A stretch of DNA of 43,414 nucleotides from Bacillota bacterium (GCA_021811325.1 JAJZPE010000008.1:1-43414); one strand, 5' to 3'; positions 6,504-14,881 are shown, numbered from the stretch's first letter. Notes: generated from the sequence alone by a model not told the origin. Program-made: numbers and translations.

Positions 6504-7712
6504 TCAGGGCGCCCCTTGGCCACGAAGCCTGTTCCAGGCCGCAGTACGGGCCTCCTCCTGAACGTTCCTCAGCGGGACACCGGCCGACAGCGCTAGTGCC
6601 CGGCAGTCCTCATATTCCGGCGCGACATGCAGTACCTCACCCACCCGGCCGACCTTCACCCGCACCGGCCCCCAAGGGGTGGCGATTGAGATGACCTCGC
6701 GTGGGCACACCCAACGGTGCGCCGAATGGGCCCGGACCCCTATGCTCGTAGTCTCGCGCAGGACCACGTGAGCGAGTTCATCCGCCAGAGACACCGGCGC
6801 GATGACCCCTAGCAGCACTCCAGGCCTCGACTTCTTCATTCCGATGGGAATGGTGTAGACATCCAGGGCGCCTTTGGCGAACAGCTGTTCGTACACGTAC
6901 CCGACGACCTCCGGTGACATGTTGTCAATGTTGGTTTCAAGGACCACCACCTCATCCCGTAACAACCCACCGCCGGCGGACACCTCGCCGGACGCGGCCA
7001 GGTCCCCGATGAACACCCGAAGGAGGTTGGGCACCTTGGTGTCCCGGGTACCGGCTCCGTAGCCGGTGCGTTCGATGCGCATCGCCGGCATGGCCCCCAC
7101 CCCGGCGGACAGGGAAGTCAGGAGGGCGGCGGCCGTCGGCGTCAGGAGCTCCCCTTCAGAAGGGCCCTCGCGCACCGGAAAGCCCTCGATCAGCCGGGCC
7201 GTCGCCGGCGCGGGCACCGGCAGGAGGCCGTGGGCAGTCTCCACTGTCCCTCGGCCGACCGTCAAAGACGAGGCATAGACCCGCTCGATGCCCATCAACT
7301 CCAGCCCGATCAGCGTCCCTACGACGTCCACGAGCGAGTCGATGGCCCCGACCTCGTGAAAATGCACCTTTTCCAGCGGGATGCCGTGCACTTCGGACTC
7401 CGCCCGGCCGAGCCGGGTGAAGACTGCCTTAGCCCAGTCCTTGACCCTGCCCGAGAGGGTGCTGCCGCCGATGATCTCAGTGATTGTCCCCAAATGACGG
7501 GGAGGCGGGCTGGGGTCCTCGACCCGCACGCTGAAGTGGGTACCCGAAAGCCCGCCACGCGAGACTCGCTGGGCTGAGACGGTGTACCCGCCGACCCCCA
7601 GAGACGTCAGTTCCTCCCGAAGCCTGTCAAGGGACAACCCCGCGTCTATCAGGGCGCCGACCATCATGTCCCCCGCGGCCCCGTGGTAACAGTCGAAATA
7701 GGCCACTCTCAA
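6504..7712 (-). CDS. larC: LarC, nickel-pincer cofactor nickel insertase
   Basis: LarC is the CTP-dependent enzyme that inserts nickel into the pyridinium dithiocarboxylate mononucleotide to finish the nickel-pincer cofactor of lactate racemase and related LarA enzymes. The 402-residue product begins RVAYFDCYHGAAGDMMVGALIDAG and contains VHFHEVGAIDSLVDVVG, ELLTPTAAALL, VVLETNIDNMSPE and GMKKSRPGVLL, all typical of the DUF111/LarC family. It is one continuous frame, unlike Lactobacillus plantarum where larC is split by a programmed frameshift. Its start overlaps the larB stop by 4 bases (ATGA-type coupling). LarA and LarE are not in this window, so the user of the cofactor is unknown. Confidence 0.93.
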   Translation of the reverse strand: MRVAYFDCYHGAAGDMMVGALIDAGLSLDRLREELTSLGVGGYTVSAQRVSRGGLSGTHFSVRVEDPSPPPRHLGTITEIIGGSTLSGRVKDWAKAVFTRLGRAESEVHGIPLEKVHFHEVGAIDSLVDVVGTLIGLELMGIERVYASSLTVGRGTVETAHGLLPVPAPATARLIEGFPVREGPSEGELLTPTAAALLTSLSAGVGAMPAMRIERTGYGAGTRDTKVPNLLRVFIGDLAASGEVSAGGGLLRDEVVVLETNIDNMSPEVVGYVYEQLFAKGALDVYTIPIGMKKSRPGVLLGVIAPVSLADELAHVVLRETTSIGVRAHSAHRWVCPREVISIATPWGPVRVKVGRVGEVLHVAPEYEDCRALALSAGVPLRNVQEEARTAAWNRLRGQGAP

Positions 7713-8488
7713 GAAGCCTGCCCTCCCCCGAGCCGGTTGATCTGGGCGGCCAGGTAGCCGCCACCGAACCCGTTGTCGATGTTGACCACGCCGATTCCGG
7801 CGGCGCAGCTGTTGAGCATGGCCAGCAGGGCCGACAGCCCGCCGAAGTTGGCCCCATACCCCACGCTCGTGGGCACGGCGATGACCGGCTTGTCCACGAG
7901 TCCGGCGACGACGCTGGGCAGCGCCCCCTCCATCCCGGCGACCGCCACCACCACCCGTGCCGAGGTCAGCGCCTGTCGCCGGTCGAGAAGCCGGTGGAGG
8001 CCGGCCACGCCTACATCGAAAAGCCGCTCGACGAAGGCCCCCATCACCTCCGCCGTCACCGCCGCCTCCTCGGCCACGGGCAGGTCGGCCGTCCCTCCGC
8101 TGGCCACGACCACCCGGCCTACCCTCTCCGCCGACCGGGCCCCCTGGCGCTCGAGAACGACTATCCTTGCCGCCTCGTGGTAGACCGCTCCAGGGAAGTC
8201 CGAGCGCGCGGCGGCGTAGACTTCGGGGGTCGCCCTGGTGGCCATCACCCGGTCATTGTGCACCGTCAACCGTCCGAGGATGGCCAGGATCTGCGGGATT
8301 GTCTTCCCCTGACAGAAGACCACTTCTGGAAAACCGGTCCGCAACCGCCGGTGGTGGTCCACCTTGGCGAAATCGAGGTCTTCATAAGGCAGTACCTTTA
8401 GCGCCTCAAAGGCCTCGTCGACCCCGATGACCCCGGTTCTCAGCCGCTCCAGCACCGCCCGCAACGACGCTTCCTCCAACCGCCGCAC
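7709..8488 (-). CDS. larB: LarB, pyridinium-3,5-biscarboxylate mononucleotide synthase
   Basis: LarB carboxylates and hydrolyses nicotinic acid adenine dinucleotide to give P2CMN, the first step of nickel-pincer cofactor synthesis. The 259-residue product has a family-specific N-terminal part (DLDFAKVDHHRRLRTGFPEVVFCQGKT) and a PurE-like C-terminal half with VVVASGGTADLPVAEEA, GVAGLHRLLD, VVAVAGMEGALPSVVAG, VIAVPTSVGYGANFGG and NIDNGFGGGYLAA. Length matches the family (about 250). The start is GTG 8488 with GGAG 8-9 bases upstream. A good sigma-A promoter lies about 50 bases ahead. It forms a two-gene operon with larC. Confidence 0.94.
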   Translation of the reverse strand: MRRLEEASLRAVLERLRTGVIGVDEAFEALKVLPYEDLDFAKVDHHRRLRTGFPEVVFCQGKTIPQILAILGRLTVHNDRVMATRATPEVYAAARSDFPGAVYHEAARIVVLERQGARSAERVGRVVVASGGTADLPVAEEAAVTAEVMGAFVERLFDVGVAGLHRLLDRRQALTSARVVVAVAGMEGALPSVVAGLVDKPVIAVPTSVGYGANFGGLSALLAMLNSCAAGIGVVNIDNGFGGGYLAAQINRLGGGQAS

Positions 8489-8537
8489 CTACCCCGCTCC
8501 GAGAATGCCGACCCGCCAAGCGGACTCGGCTAACCGC

Positions 8538-8566
8538 ATCGTAGTACACCACCGCGTCCCTGTCAA
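8538..8566 (-). promoter_or_regulatory. Sigma-A-type promoter of larB-larC
   Basis: On the minus strand TTGACA (8566-8561) and TACGAT (8543-8538) are separated by exactly 17 bases. This gives a perfect -35 and a 4-of-6 -10 element, about 50 bases upstream of the larB start. The base composition switches to AT-rich just upstream of it. Confidence 0.75.
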
Positions 8567-8647
8567 ATAAAAGGTCTAACGGACCGACAAGTAAAAGTAA
8601 AAAGAAAATAAAAAGTGCAATCAACAAGACAGGATTCCCCTAAAATA

Positions 8648-8676
8648 TTGACATATGCATTCAGCTGTGCTAAGCT
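8648..8676 (+). promoter_or_regulatory. Promoter of the riboflavin operon
   Basis: A perfect TTGACA (8648-8653) is followed after 17 bases by TAAGCT (8671-8676), about 16 bases before the FMN aptamer. The position is as expected for a riboswitch leader, although the -10 match is weak. Confidence 0.65.
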
Positions 8677-8692
8677 ACCTTTAATTGAATAA

Positions 8693-8799
8693 ATCTTCAG
8701 GGCAGGGTGTAATTCCCGACCGGCGGTATAGCCCGCGAACCGTAAGGTTGATTCGGTGAAACTCCGAAGCCGACAGTAAAGTCTGGATGGAAGAAGATT
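8693..8799 (+). ncRNA. FMN riboswitch (RFN element)
   Basis: The element contains the near-invariant RFN segments: ATCTTCAGGGCAGGGTG, AATTCCCGACCGGCGGTA, AGCCCGCGA, GATTCGGTGAAACTCCGAAGCC, GACAGTAAAGTCTGGATG and the closing GAAGAAGAT that pairs with ATCTTC to form P1. It binds FMN and represses riboflavin genes. The terminator at 8858-8895 is its likely expression platform, ahead of ribD. Confidence 0.97.
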
Positions 8800-8857
8800 A
8801 ACAATGGGTTTTGGTTATTGACATGTATGAATGTTAATAACCAAACTGTTTACGGTA

Positions 8858-8895
8858 TTAAGCCCTGAGAATTTATTCTGAGGGCTTAATTTTTT
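8858..8895 (+). terminator. Intrinsic terminator of the FMN riboswitch
   Basis: TTAAGCCCT (8858-8866) pairs with AGGGCTTAA (8881-8889), and an inner AGAAT/ATTCT pairing makes one long stem, followed by a T-run at 8890-8895. It lies about 30 bases before the ribD start and is the expected premature-termination structure at high FMN. Confidence 0.88.
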
Positions 8896-8925
8896 GCCTC
8901 GACAATCCGATTGGAGTGATGGCAT

Positions 8926-10047
8926 TTGGACATTGAATTCATGCAAAAAGCATTGCAGCTTGCGAAAAAAGGCACAGGATATACAAATCCCAACCCGTTG
9001 GTTGGGGCTGTCATTGTAAAAGAAGGAAGAATTATAGGAGAAGGTTTCCATGAGGTCTTTGGAGGCAATCATGCCGAGATCAATGCGTTTAAACATGCCT
9101 CGGAAGAGGTAAGCGGCGCGGAGATGTATGTCACCTTAGAGCCTTGCTCCCACTATGGTAAGACGCCGCCCTGTGCGGTGGCGATTGTTGAAAAGGGAAT
9201 CAAAAAAGTTATTATAGCGGTGAAAGACCCCAACCCTTTGGTATCAGGAAAAGGTGTAAGGATACTTCAGGAAAACGGCATTGAAGTAATCACTGGGGTG
9301 CTGGAGAAAGAAAGTAGGAAACTCAACGAAATCTTCTTTAAATATATCGTAACTCATCTTCCCTTCTGCATTCTGAAAACCGCTATGACGTTGGATGGAA
9401 AGATAGCAACCTACACCGGTGACTCAAAATGGGTTACGGGAGAGCTCTCTAGAGAATACGTCCATTCACTCAGGCACAAGGTTTCGGGCATTATGGTAGG
9501 GATCGGTACCGTCCTTTCTGATGATCCCATGTTGACTACGAGGCTTAAGAATGGAAACGGCAGGGATGCGGTAAGGATCATTGTGGACAGCAGTGCCAGA
9601 ATCCCGTTGGATGCGAAGGTTTTAAACATACACTCGAAAGCCTCGACTATCATTGCAACCACTGAAAAAGCGGATAAATCCAAGATAAAAACGTTGGAGC
9701 AAAAGGGAGCGAAGGTCATCGTTACACCACTCAAAGAAAACGCTGTGGACTTGGCATTTTTAATGAAGGTTCTTGGAGAGAACAAGATAGACAGCGTACT
9801 TTTGGAAGGCGGAAGCGCGTTGAATTATGCCGCATTAAGTCAGGGAATCGTGGATAAGGTAAACGCCTTTATTGCTCCTAAAATCGTTGGTGGAGAAAAT
9901 GCAAAAACTGCTGTCGGCGGTCAAGGGAAGGCATATATGAACGAAGCAATTCATCTTAAAAATATCCATGTCCAATTCTTTGAACATGACATCATGATTG
10001 AAGGTTATCTGCAGGGAAAGACTCCTGATGTCAATATCGTGACCTAA
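8926..10047 (+). CDS. ribD: RibD, bifunctional riboflavin deaminase/reductase
   Basis: RibD deaminates the pyrimidine produced by GTP cyclohydrolase II and reduces its ribosyl side chain. The 373-residue protein has an N-terminal cytidine-deaminase-like zinc domain (TNPNPLVGAVIV, HAE at about residue 50, PCSHYGKTPPC at about 75-85). A C-terminal reductase domain follows (LKTAMTLDGKIAT, SKWVTG, VGIGTVLSDDPMLTTR, LLEGGSALN). The start TTG 8926 has GGAG at 8913-8916 and no better alternative. Codon use is AT-rich (many AAA, GAA, ATT), clearly unlike the genes on either side, so horizontal acquisition is likely. The gene is followed after its TAA by an inserted IS110-type element. Confidence 0.96.
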   Translation: MDIEFMQKALQLAKKGTGYTNPNPLVGAVIVKEGRIIGEGFHEVFGGNHAEINAFKHASEEVSGAEMYVTLEPCSHYGKTPPCAVAIVEKGIKKVIIAVKDPNPLVSGKGVRILQENGIEVITGVLEKESRKLNEIFFKYIVTHLPFCILKTAMTLDGKIATYTGDSKWVTGELSREYVHSLRHKVSGIMVGIGTVLSDDPMLTTRLKNGNGRDAVRIIVDSSARIPLDAKVLNIHSKASTIIATTEKADKSKIKTLEQKGAKVIVTPLKENAVDLAFLMKVLGENKIDSVLLEGGSALNYAALSQGIVDKVNAFIAPKIVGGENAKTAVGGQGKAYMNEAIHLKNIHVQFFEHDIMIEGYLQGKTPDVNIVT

Positions 10048-10065
10048 AGGGCGGAAGATCCGGCA

Positions 10066-11243
10066 TCAGGCGGACTGATGATAAGCCGCGAAGCGCTCTC
10101 GGGCAGCGAGGTAGCGGGACTCGTCGTAGTCGGTACGGGTCTCTGTCGCGCGATGAGCCTTATAGAGCTCCCGAGCCCAAGCACAACGCTTCAGGCTGCA
10201 GCCGGCGAAGAGCTGGAAGGCTTGCCTGAGGGGTTTCTTGCAGGACCGGCGGAAGAGGACGACTGACAGTGATTTGCCTGTCTGCCTGGTTACGGGGGCC
10301 GTTCCAGCCTCACATTGCAGGGCTGGTGAAGGTGGCGTACCGATTCCGGTCGTCACCGATCTCGGCGAGCAACCTGGCGGCGAGGTCCGGACCAGCCCCG
10401 GGAAGCCTTAGAAAGAGCTGGCCGTCAGGGTGCTCCCTCAAAAGGCGTCCAATCTCCCCATCGTAGTCGCGGATGTCTCGGACCACGGTTTTGAGCTGGG
10501 ACACCAGGTGCAGCATTTGGCGGGTTTTGGCCCGGATCAGATGCGGGGCGGCAAACAGGTGCGGTTGCCGAAGGGCGGTAAAGATCTCATCAGCCTTGGC
10601 CTCCCACCGGGGGGTAGCGGTGGGTCTTCAAGAAGGCCCTGAAGTCCTTGGGAGAGGCCTTGGCCGCAGCCTCGTGGGCCGGGTGCTGGGCCAGGAAGTC
10701 CAGGGCCCAGGGCCGTTGGAAATTCGGGAAGAGCCTGAGGCTTTCCGGCCAGTAAGCCTTGAGGTAGGCCACGAGCTGATTGGTCAGTCGCCGGCCCTCC
10801 TGGACCAAGGACTCCCGGTCGCGGGTGAGTTCCCGGAGCTCCCGGACCAGCACGCTGTCTGGCGCCAAAGGCCGGTGCAGGTGGCGGTCCATGCGCAGGA
10901 TATCGGCCAGGAGCCAGGCGTCAAGTTGGTCGGACTTCACCCTGGCCGCGCGGGTGCGTTCCCGATAGCGGTCGACCGACTTGGGGTTGATCGGGTAGAC
11001 GGTCCAGCCCTGGCTTAGCAGGAAGGCAACCAAGAGGCCGTGGTTCGTCTCCAGGGCGCAGAGAATCTCGGAACCAGACGGTACGGCACCCTGCACGTGG
11101 TCCCGGAGTGACTCAAGACCGGGCAGGGTGTGGGGGGCGACCAGGGAGTCCAAGGCCTTTCCAGCCTCGTCCATCGAGCACCAGTCGTGCTTCTCGTCGG
11201 CCCAGTCCACGCCAAGCAGGAAGACAGGGGCCAAAGGCAACAC
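10066..11243 (-). pseudogene. IS110-type DEDD transposase, frameshifted
   Basis: The N-terminal DEDD domain is intact: LLGVDWADEKHDW, ALETNHGLLVAFLL and the signature ARVKSDQLDAWLLADILR. At a run of six C residues near 10607-10612 (GGGGGG on the plus strand) the frame breaks after KTHRYPP. Dropping one base restores YPRWEAKADEIFTALRQPH and then HLVSQLKTVVRDIRDYDGEIG and the transposase_20 domain LRLPGAGPDLAARLLAEIGD. A second break near 10311 separates it from the C-terminal EAGTAPVTRQTGKS part, which ends near 10066. Two independent breaks argue for a decayed gene, though homopolymer sequencing error could explain the first. The minus orientation opposes the rib genes. Confidence 0.85.
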
Positions 11244-11429
11244 CTCCGTTTCAACCGAGTGCCACGGTGGGGCAGGATGGCCTTGTCAAAACAGTCCTCG
11301 AAGGACGCCTCCTGATTAAGCCTTTCCCACAGGCGGCCCCGGAGCGGACGGTCCTTCGGAAGCGGTCAAACCGCGAGGGTGGGTGGTCCTGCCTCCGGGG
11401 CCGGCACCTGGGGGGAACCCGTTCGTCCC

Positions 11430-11458
11430 TTGACTTGGGATCCCTTTCTCGATCCAAT
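11430..11458 (+). promoter_or_regulatory. Possible outward promoter at the IS110 end
   Basis: TTGACT (11430-11435) and TCCAAT (11453-11458) lie 17 bases apart inside the last 30 bases of the inserted element. They point toward ribE, whose ribosome binding site starts 11 bases beyond the -10. This gives 5-of-6 and 4-of-6 matches to sigma-A hexamers. It could drive ribE-ribBA-ribH separately from the FMN-controlled promoter. Confidence 0.45.
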
Positions 11459-11482
11459 TCTAAATGACAAGGAGGGTATGCT

Positions 11483-12133
11483 GTGTTCACAGGATTAGTA
11501 GAGGAAATAGGAAAAATAGAGGCAATTGTAAAGTCAGCTCGATCCGCGAGGATCACCATCAAATCGCAAAAAGTGCTGGAAGGCGTACAGTTAGGTGACA
11601 GTATTGCAACCAACGGTATATGTCTTACCGTGACCGCCTTTGACCGGGATGGGTTTACTGTTGATGCAATAGCGGAAACAATGCACAGGACGAATCTTAA
11701 AGATCTTTCATCTGGGTCGGAGATCAATTTGGAACGTGCCTTACGGCTGGGAGACCGCTTGGGCGGACATATCGTAAGCGGCCACATTGACGGAACAGGC
11801 GTAATCAAAGCCCGCGAAAAGGAGGACAATGCGTTTTGGATAACCGTCGAAGCTCCTCCCAATATTCTCAAATATATCGTGCCAAAAGGTTCTGTCGCGA
11901 TAGATGGAGTGAGTCTGACGGTTGTGGATGTGGATGATACCACCTTTAAAGTGTCGATTATTCCCCATACCAAGGATAAGACAACGCTTCTTAAAAAGGA
12001 AGCCAATGACGTCGTAAATGTGGAATGCGACGTGATTGGCAAGTATGTCGAGAAACTTTTAGGGACTGAACAAAAAGAGCCTGATAAAAAAGGCATTGAT
12101 ATGAAATTTTTAAATGACAATGGTTTTGCATAA
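11483..12133 (+). CDS. ribE: Riboflavin synthase, alpha subunit
   Basis: This enzyme dismutates two 6,7-dimethyl-8-ribityllumazine molecules into riboflavin and the pyrimidine precursor. The 216-residue protein starts with the family hallmark [15 protein letters not shown]. It shows the internal duplication of two lumazine-binding barrels: [14 protein letters not shown] and SGHIDGTG in the first half, [17 protein letters not shown] in the second. Start GTG 11483 has a strong AAGGAGGG at 11469-11476. Base composition is AT-rich like ribD. It is the first rib gene after the IS110 insertion, followed closely by ribBA. Confidence 0.97.
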   Translation: MFTGLVEEIGKIEAIVKSARSARITIKSQKVLEGVQLGDSIATNGICLTVTAFDRDGFTVDAIAETMHRTNLKDLSSGSEINLERALRLGDRLGGHIVSGHIDGTGVIKAREKEDNAFWITVEAPPNILKYIVPKGSVAIDGVSLTVVDVDDTTFKVSIIPHTKDKTTLLKKEANDVVNVECDVIGKYVEKLLGTEQKEPDKKGIDMKFLNDNGFA

Positions 12134-12176
12134 ACCATCAGTGATTGCCAGTAAGACATTACAGGGAGGAAAAGAT

Positions 12177-13397
12177 ATGTACAATTTCAATACGGTTGAA
12201 GAAGTCATCGAGGACATCAAGGCTGGTAAAATGGTGGTGGTGGTGGATGACGAGGACAGGGAAAATGAAGGGGATCTGTTAATGGCGGCAGACAAAGTAA
12301 CCCCGGAGGCCATAAACTTTATGGCAAAGTACGGCAGAGGACTTATCTGCATGCCAATTTCGGGGGAAAGACTGAGCGAGTTGAACATCGCGCCTATGGT
12401 GGCGCAAAATACTGAATCCCAGCATACCGCCTTTACGGTGTCGATTGATGCGACTGAAGCTGCCACAGGCATATCTGCTTTTGAAAGAGCCATGACAATA
12501 CAAAAGGTTTTAGATAAAGAAGCGACGCCCGCAGATTTCAGAAAACCAGGACACGTATTTCCGCTGGAATCTAAGACGGGAGGCGTTCTAAGAAGAGCCG
12601 GACATACGGAGGCCGCGGTGGATCTTGCAAAGCTGGCAGGATTCTATCCTGCAGGTGTTATCTGCGAGATCATGAATGAAGATGGAACCATGGCAAGAGT
12701 GCCTCAGCTCATGGAATATGTGAAGCAGCATAATCTTAAGATCGTTACCATAGCGGACTTAATTGCCTACCGTAAGCGCAAAGAGGTGTTAATACAACGT
12801 GCCGCCGAAGCAACAATGCCAACTAAATATGGGGACTTCACGATAGTTGGCTATCAAAACATACTGAACGGCGAGCATCATGTCGCTTTGGTAAAAGGCG
12901 ATGTGGCAGATGGGACTCCGGTTTTAGTAAGAGTCCATTCCGAATGCCTGACCGGCGATGCTTTTGGCTCATTAAGGTGTGATTGTGGAGAGCAGCTTGC
13001 CGCAGCGATGAAAAGCATTAAGAAAGAAGGTAGAGGCATCCTTCTTTATATGAGACAGGAAGGCAGAGGTATAGGGCTGATTAACAAAATAAAAGCTTAT
13101 GCGCTGCAGGATCAGGGAATGGATACGGTGGATGCGAATATGGCGCTGGGCTTCCCCGCCGATTTACGGGAATATGGGATCGGTGCACAAATTCTGGCCG
13201 ATCTCGGGGTAAAGAAAGTCAGACTGATGACTAATAATCCTAAAAAATTGGCGGGACTTACCGGTTACGGGATTGAAATTGTTGAAAGGGTTCCTTTGCA
13301 GATCAATCAAAATGAAACGGATCTATATTATTTAAAAACCAAGCAGGAAAGAATGGGGCATATGCTCCAGTTTCATGAAAATACCGAAGGGAGATAA
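12177..13397 (+). CDS. ribBA: RibBA, DHBP synthase / GTP cyclohydrolase II
   Basis: This bifunctional enzyme makes both precursors of riboflavin. The N-terminal RibB domain ([48 protein letters not shown]) makes 3,4-dihydroxy-2-butanone-4-phosphate from ribulose-5-phosphate. The C-terminal RibA domain ([23 protein letters not shown] with three zinc cysteines, [18 protein letters not shown]) opens GTP. The product is 406 residues, normal for RibBA. The frame is open from 12114, but ATG 12177 has GGGAGG about 8 bases ahead and gives the usual N-terminus. It shares the low GC of the rib block. Confidence 0.97.
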   Translation: MYNFNTVEEVIEDIKAGKMVVVVDDEDRENEGDLLMAADKVTPEAINFMAKYGRGLICMPISGERLSELNIAPMVAQNTESQHTAFTVSIDATEAATGISAFERAMTIQKVLDKEATPADFRKPGHVFPLESKTGGVLRRAGHTEAAVDLAKLAGFYPAGVICEIMNEDGTMARVPQLMEYVKQHNLKIVTIADLIAYRKRKEVLIQRAAEATMPTKYGDFTIVGYQNILNGEHHVALVKGDVADGTPVLVRVHSECLTGDAFGSLRCDCGEQLAAAMKSIKKEGRGILLYMRQEGRGIGLINKIKAYALQDQGMDTVDANMALGFPADLREYGIGAQILADLGVKKVRLMTNNPKKLAGLTGYGIEIVERVPLQINQNETDLYYLKTKQERMGHMLQFHENTEGR

Positions 13398-13401
13398 GAA
13401 G

Positions 13402-13863
13402 ATGAAAAAGTATGAAGGGGTACTCGTAGCAGAAGGATTAAAGTTCGGGATTGTTGTAGGCAGGTTTAATGACTTTATCGGAGGCAAGCTTTTAGATGGA
13501 GCCTTGGATGCCTTAAAACGTCATGGGGCTTTAGAAGAAGAAATTGAAATCGCCTGGGTTCCGGGAGCTTTTGAAATCCCACTTGCGGCGAAGAAAATGG
13601 CGAAGTCTAACAAATATAATGCAGTGATTTGCCTGGGTGCCGTAATCCGGGGAGCTACTCCTCACTTCGATTATGTGTCTACTGAAGTATCAAAAGGTAT
13701 AGCCGCTGTTTCATTAGAAACAGAAGTGCCGGTAATCTTTGGCGTACTAACTACAGAAAACATCGAGCAGGCCATAGAGCGGGCGGGAACAAAATCTGGC
13801 AACAAGGGTTACGATGCAGCGGTTACTGCAATAGAAATGGCAAATTTGCTGGCTCATCTTTGA
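13402..13863 (+). CDS. ribH: 6,7-dimethyl-8-ribityllumazine synthase
   Basis: RibH condenses the ribityl pyrimidine with dihydroxybutanone phosphate; it forms pentamers or 60-mer capsids. The 153-residue product has [53 protein letters not shown] (with the catalytic histidine) and [28 protein letters not shown], all canonical. ATG 13402 is chosen because AAGGGAG lies 8 bases ahead; it overlaps nothing after the ribBA stop at 13397. It is the last gene of the rib block, after which IS256 remnants begin directly. Confidence 0.97.
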   Translation: MKKYEGVLVAEGLKFGIVVGRFNDFIGGKLLDGALDALKRHGALEEEIEIAWVPGAFEIPLAAKKMAKSNKYNAVICLGAVIRGATPHFDYVSTEVSKGIAAVSLETEVPVIFGVLTTENIEQAIERAGTKSGNKGYDAAVTAIEMANLLAHL

Positions 13864-13885
13864 CGTAGCGGGTCTTTTTCGGGCC

Positions 13886-14576
13886 TTAGCTCACCTGAGC
13901 CAAGACTAGCTCAGTCCCCGTACCTGGGGGCTTCTGCCAGAGCTTCGTCATCGATTCCTGGCTGAAGTACCGACGGCCGGTGGACCACTCGTCGTTCTGC
14001 TCCACGAGGACGGCTCCAACGAGCCTGACAGCGGCGGCCCGATTGGGGAAGCCACCACCATGGCCATCCCCTGGACCCGGCCGTCTTCACGGATCTTGTG
14101 GTAGGTGGCGTCGAGCCAGAGATACGGGTGGACGCCCTCCAAACGCCGGTTCCGGAAGCCCTCCACCATCTCGTCAAGATCCTGACACAACCGCGAGACT
14201 TCGCTCTTTTACACGCCGGTCAGGCCCAGGACCTGGACGAGGTCGTCCACCTTGCGGGTGCTGACCCCGTGGACGTACGCTTCCTGGATAACGGCCACCA
14301 AAGCCCGTTCAGCGCGCCGACGTGGCTCGAGAAGGCTCGGAAAGAACGATCCCTGCCGCACCTTGGGGATCCTCAGAGGAATGGTCCCGACCCGGGTGTC
14401 CCACTCGCGCTCCCGGTAGACATTCCGGTGGGTGAGCCGGCCCCGATCTTCTCGGCCGCCTCAAGCTCAATGATCGCTTGAGAGAGGGTCCTCACGCCCT
14501 CGCGGAGGAAATCGGTATCCTTGTCCATGCCGACCTTGCGCAAAAGCTCGAAGAGTGAGATGCTGTCATTGGTCAC
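13886..14576 (-). pseudogene. IS256-family transposase remnant
   Basis: On the minus strand an N-terminal piece reads SISLFELLRKVGMDKDTDFLREGVRTLSQAIIELEA, and then the frame shifts. A middle piece reads VAVIQEAYVHGVSTRKVDDLVQ followed by GV-stop-KSEVSRLCQDLDEMVEGF and [27 protein letters not shown]. After a deletion of the central catalytic region comes [24 protein letters not shown], the typical IS256 C-terminus, ending at TAA 13888-13886. An internal stop, at least one frameshift and a large deletion make it non-functional. The likely original start is GTG 14576-14574; the frame is open as far as 14651. Confidence 0.85.
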
Positions 14577-14640
14577 CTCATGGTCTCTTGGCGAATGTTT
14601 GGTTGGTCCCTTACATCCGCTAGGAGACCATGAGGTGGCC
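14571..14640. repeat. 23-bp inverted repeat over the IS256 transposase start
   Basis: The bases at 14571-14593 and 14618-14640 are inverted copies matching at 20 of 23 positions, with the central CCTCATGGTCTC / GAGACCATGAGG perfect, separated by 24 bases. The candidate GTG start of the transposase remnant lies within the left arm. Transcripts entering from outside would fold this hairpin over the start, a known way in which insertion sequences limit transposase made from read-through. Confidence 0.7.
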
Positions 14641-14695
14641 ACTATTGTCAATGGCCCCCCTGAATTTACACCACTACTTGAGACTCTAACTCACC

Positions 14696-14881
14696 GATTA
14701 CCTGAACAGCCGGGAACAGAAGCAGGCCGACATTGAAAAGTGGGTAAAGCTAATCAAAAAGTACAAGGACATCGATACCTTAGACCGATATACCGCCAAC
14801 GAACTGCTGGACAAGGTGTACATCGGGCACCCGCAGACGGTGGAACGGCCTGGACCTGGAGGCCATCTTAAGGGCGATTGA
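14696..14881 (+). pseudogene. Serine-recombinase C-terminal remnant (DUF4368-like)
   Basis: The open stretch reads DYLNSREQKQADIEKWVKLI and KKYKDIDTLDRYTANELLDKVYIGHPQ. This resembles the DUF4368-type C-terminus of large serine recombinases of Clostridia, which end with a similar 'W--LIKKY-DI--L----LNELIDKI-I' pattern. No start, catalytic domain or DNA-binding domain precedes it; upstream are the IS256 remnant and about 60 unassigned bases. The final 15 or so residues run on, out of frame, into DUF4446 sequence. It is the scar of a larger integrated element. The match is from memory of the family and is moderately sure. Confidence 0.6.

Larger units (their letters stand above)
10049..11459. 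mobile_element. IS110-family-like insertion element, degenerate
   Basis: About 1.4 kb of GC-rich DNA interrupts the AT-rich rib operon between the ribD stop and the ribE ribosome binding site. The pentamer CTAAA is present at both edges (10044-10048 and 11460-11464). Removing one copy with the intervening DNA rejoins ribD to ATGACAAGGAGGG and ribE with normal operon spacing. The only gene inside is a DEDD transposase on the minus strand. No terminal inverted repeats were seen, as usual for IS110. The exact ends are inferred from the operon reconstruction. Confidence 0.8.

Noticed and set aside
10473-11018. Plus-strand open frame (181 residues) across the IS110 element
   Set aside because: Shadow of the transposase on the other strand, no recognisable motifs and no start site.
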